DNA from: Spinellus fusiger
Taxonomy: Eukaryota > Mucoromycota > Mucoromycetes > Mucorales > Phycomycetaceae
Direction: 5' to 3'
NCBI GenBank assembly: GCA_025094145.1
Contig: JALLLS010000066.1
Span: 1 to 64,000, forward strand
Length of the DNA stretch: 64,000 bases
Below are positions 62,401 through 64,000 of this stretch, one piece after another (the stretch's first letter is position 1; the number at the start of each line of letters is the position of its first letter). The position numbers were made by a program, and so were the translations under genes. The notes beneath the pieces were generated by a model, which saw nothing but the letters and a program-made list of their open reading frames with translations, ran no database searches and had not been told where the DNA came from.

Positions 62401-64000
62401 AAGATGTGCCCGTTTATTTGTTGAAGAATTTGCCTGCAGGCACAAAAGTACCTGGACCCGCAATGATCATCGATGTTACAGCCACTGTGGTAGTAGAGCC
62501 TTTCTGCAGTGCTCACATTACATCCCAGCATATTGTGATCACTATTGGTCAGGGGCAGAGACGGCAGGCAACTGTGGAGATGGAGCCTGTTCAACTGTCT
62601 ATCTTTTCTCATCGTTTTATGAGCATTGCTGAACAGATGGGGCGGACTCTTCAAAAAACAGCCATTAGTACAAACATCAAAGAAAGATTGGGTAAGAAAA
62701 CTAGAGACAACAGAGTGATGTTATTGGGAAGACGAGGGGCACTCATGCATAGGACCATAGACTTTTCATGTGCTTTGTTTGGTGCTGATGGTGGACTGGT
62801 GGCAAATGCACCTCACATTCCAGTTCATCTTGGTTCACTTAGTCATGCAGTCATTTATCAAATGAACTACTACAAGGATACCTTGAAGGAGGGAGATGTA
62901 ATCATGTCGAATCATCCTGCAGCAGGTGGATCTCATTTACCAGGTAAACACACTGCAACCAATGCTATAGTTCCTGTGATTGACAGAATATTAGATATTA
63001 CCATTATCACACCTGTATTTGATCATGGCAAGATTGTGTTTTTTGTTGCTTCAAGAGGGCACCATGCAGACATTGGTGGTATTTCACCAGGTAATACCAT
63101 GTCTATTTTTGTTTATTTTGTTTCTTAAAAACACACACAAGTTCAATGGTTCTGATTTCTATTTTCTGTTGTGTTAGGCTCCATGCCTCCCCATTCTAAA
63201 GAGGTAGCTTGTTTATCTTGTATTATCATTGAACATTAGGATTGATGGTTTCTTATAGTTATATCAAGAGGGAGCAGCTATTAAATCCTTCAAAATTGTA
63301 TCCAACAATACTTTTGATAGTGAGGGTGTAAAAGAAAGACTCTATACGATTCCGGCTTCTTATTCGGGGTGTTCTGGCACCCGTTGTCTTGAAGATAATA
63401 TTTCTGGTAAAGAGGGAGAAAGCCTACCCAACAACAACAAAAACAACAAAAGACTAATCTCTCTCTTTTCTTCTTCTCATTTTGATTTATCAGATCTCAA
63501 GGCTCAGATTGCTGCTAATCATAAAGGTATTAGTCTGGTCAAGGCTCTTATTCAGGAATACTCCTTGGAAGTGGTTCAAGCCTACATGATGCACATCCGA
63601 AACAATGCAGAACAAGCCGTACGACATCTACTTCAACAGGTCGCTGAATCTCATCAAGGCAATGATCTTGTCGCTACTGACTTTATGGATGATGGAACTC
63701 CCCTGTGTCTTCGCGTCACTATCGATGCTACTGAGGGCACAGCTGTATTTGATTTTGAAGGAACAGGTCCTGAGGTGTATGGCAACACCAATGCACCTGA
63801 AAGTGTATGTCACAGCGCCATTATCTACTGTATTCGATGCCTAGTAGGACAGGACATTCCTCTTAATTCTGGTTGTTTGGTGCCTGTTACGATTTGTATT
63901 CCAGGAAGATCCATTCTTAGTCCTTCACATGACAGTGCTGTTGTAGGAGGCAATGTCGTAACAAGTCAGCGTATTGTGGATGTAGTGTTCAAGGCATTTG
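59422..64000 (+). CDS. OXP1: ATP-dependent 5-oxoprolinase (3' end outside the window)
   Basis: Opens 5-oxo-L-proline to L-glutamate with ATP in the gamma-glutamyl (glutathione) cycle; cytosolic. HyuA-type N-terminal half: [10 protein letters not shown] (residues 11-20), [25 protein letters not shown]. HyuB-type C-terminal half from [12 protein letters not shown] on, with G-G-S-H-L-P and R-G-H-H-A-D-I-G-G. Exons: 59422-59659, 59751-59858, 59908-59992, 60078-60187, 60246-60338, 60408-60641, 60797-60937, 60997-61151, 61244-61278, 61397-61713, 61870-62691, 62761-62943, 62995-63090, 63178-63203, 63259-63406, 63494 onward. Introns 62692-62760 (69 bp) and 62944-62994 (51 bp) are stop-free multiples of three; removing them restores K-E-R-L-D-F-S-C and G-G-S-H-L-P-D-I-T. 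About 1,100 aa of an expected ~1,290 lie here. No break is seen. Neighbours suggest no operon-like link. Confidence 0.93.

Noticed and set aside
62644..63128. Unbroken coding through 62692-62760 and 62944-62994
   Set aside because: Keeping them would insert 23 and 17 residues into invariant motifs of 5-oxoprolinase; both have GT-AG ends and restore the motifs when removed.

Overview
The window looks like nuclear DNA of an early-diverging filamentous fungus, most likely a Mucoromycota (Mucorales-like) species. The reasons are AT-rich DNA, short GT-AG introns of about 41-173 bp, secreted GH18 chitinases with Cys-rich C-termini, and decayed Tc1/mariner, LINE and LTR elements. The species call is inference; no rRNA or mitochondrial marker is present.

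Positions 1-47,800 are a repeat-rich block whose only intact genes are three paralogous chitinases on the minus strand (406-2154, 12214-13905, 32566-34243). Copies A and C sit in near-identical blocks of about 5 kb (231-5298 and 32404-37378); copy B is older and more diverged. Between them lie solo LTRs of two families, five LINE copies, eight decayed Tc1/mariner-like elements, a possible tRNA-derived SINE and several inverted repeats. Nesting gives a relative history: a Tc1 element lies inside a LINE ORF1; two LINEs lie at the two tips of one Tc1 element; one LINE lies at the tip of an LTR; and a U6 snRNA fragment lies inside a subset of LTRs.

Positions 47,800-64,000 are compact and gene-rich: an FMO-type flavin monooxygenase (47877-49456, +), an NmrA-like NAD(P)-binding protein (53584-54810, +), a Ubc4/5-type E2 (55341-56377, -), a Swd2/WDR82-type WD40 protein (56826-58267, +) and an ATP-dependent 5-oxoprolinase running off the right edge (59422-64000, +). 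The E2 and Swd2 genes are divergent across a 448-bp shared promoter; the NmrA and E2 genes converge. I rebuilt intron-exon structures from splice signals, reading phase and family conservation. The 5-oxoprolinase holds two stop-free introns whose lengths are multiples of three, which a simple reading-frame scan would take as coding.

The most interesting observations are (1) a truncated U6 snRNA copy, with flanking duplications, carried inside an LTR present at two loci while a third LTR keeps the empty site, and (2) three LINE insertions all at TACAGT|G, two of them four bases inside opposite tips of the same Tc1 element.
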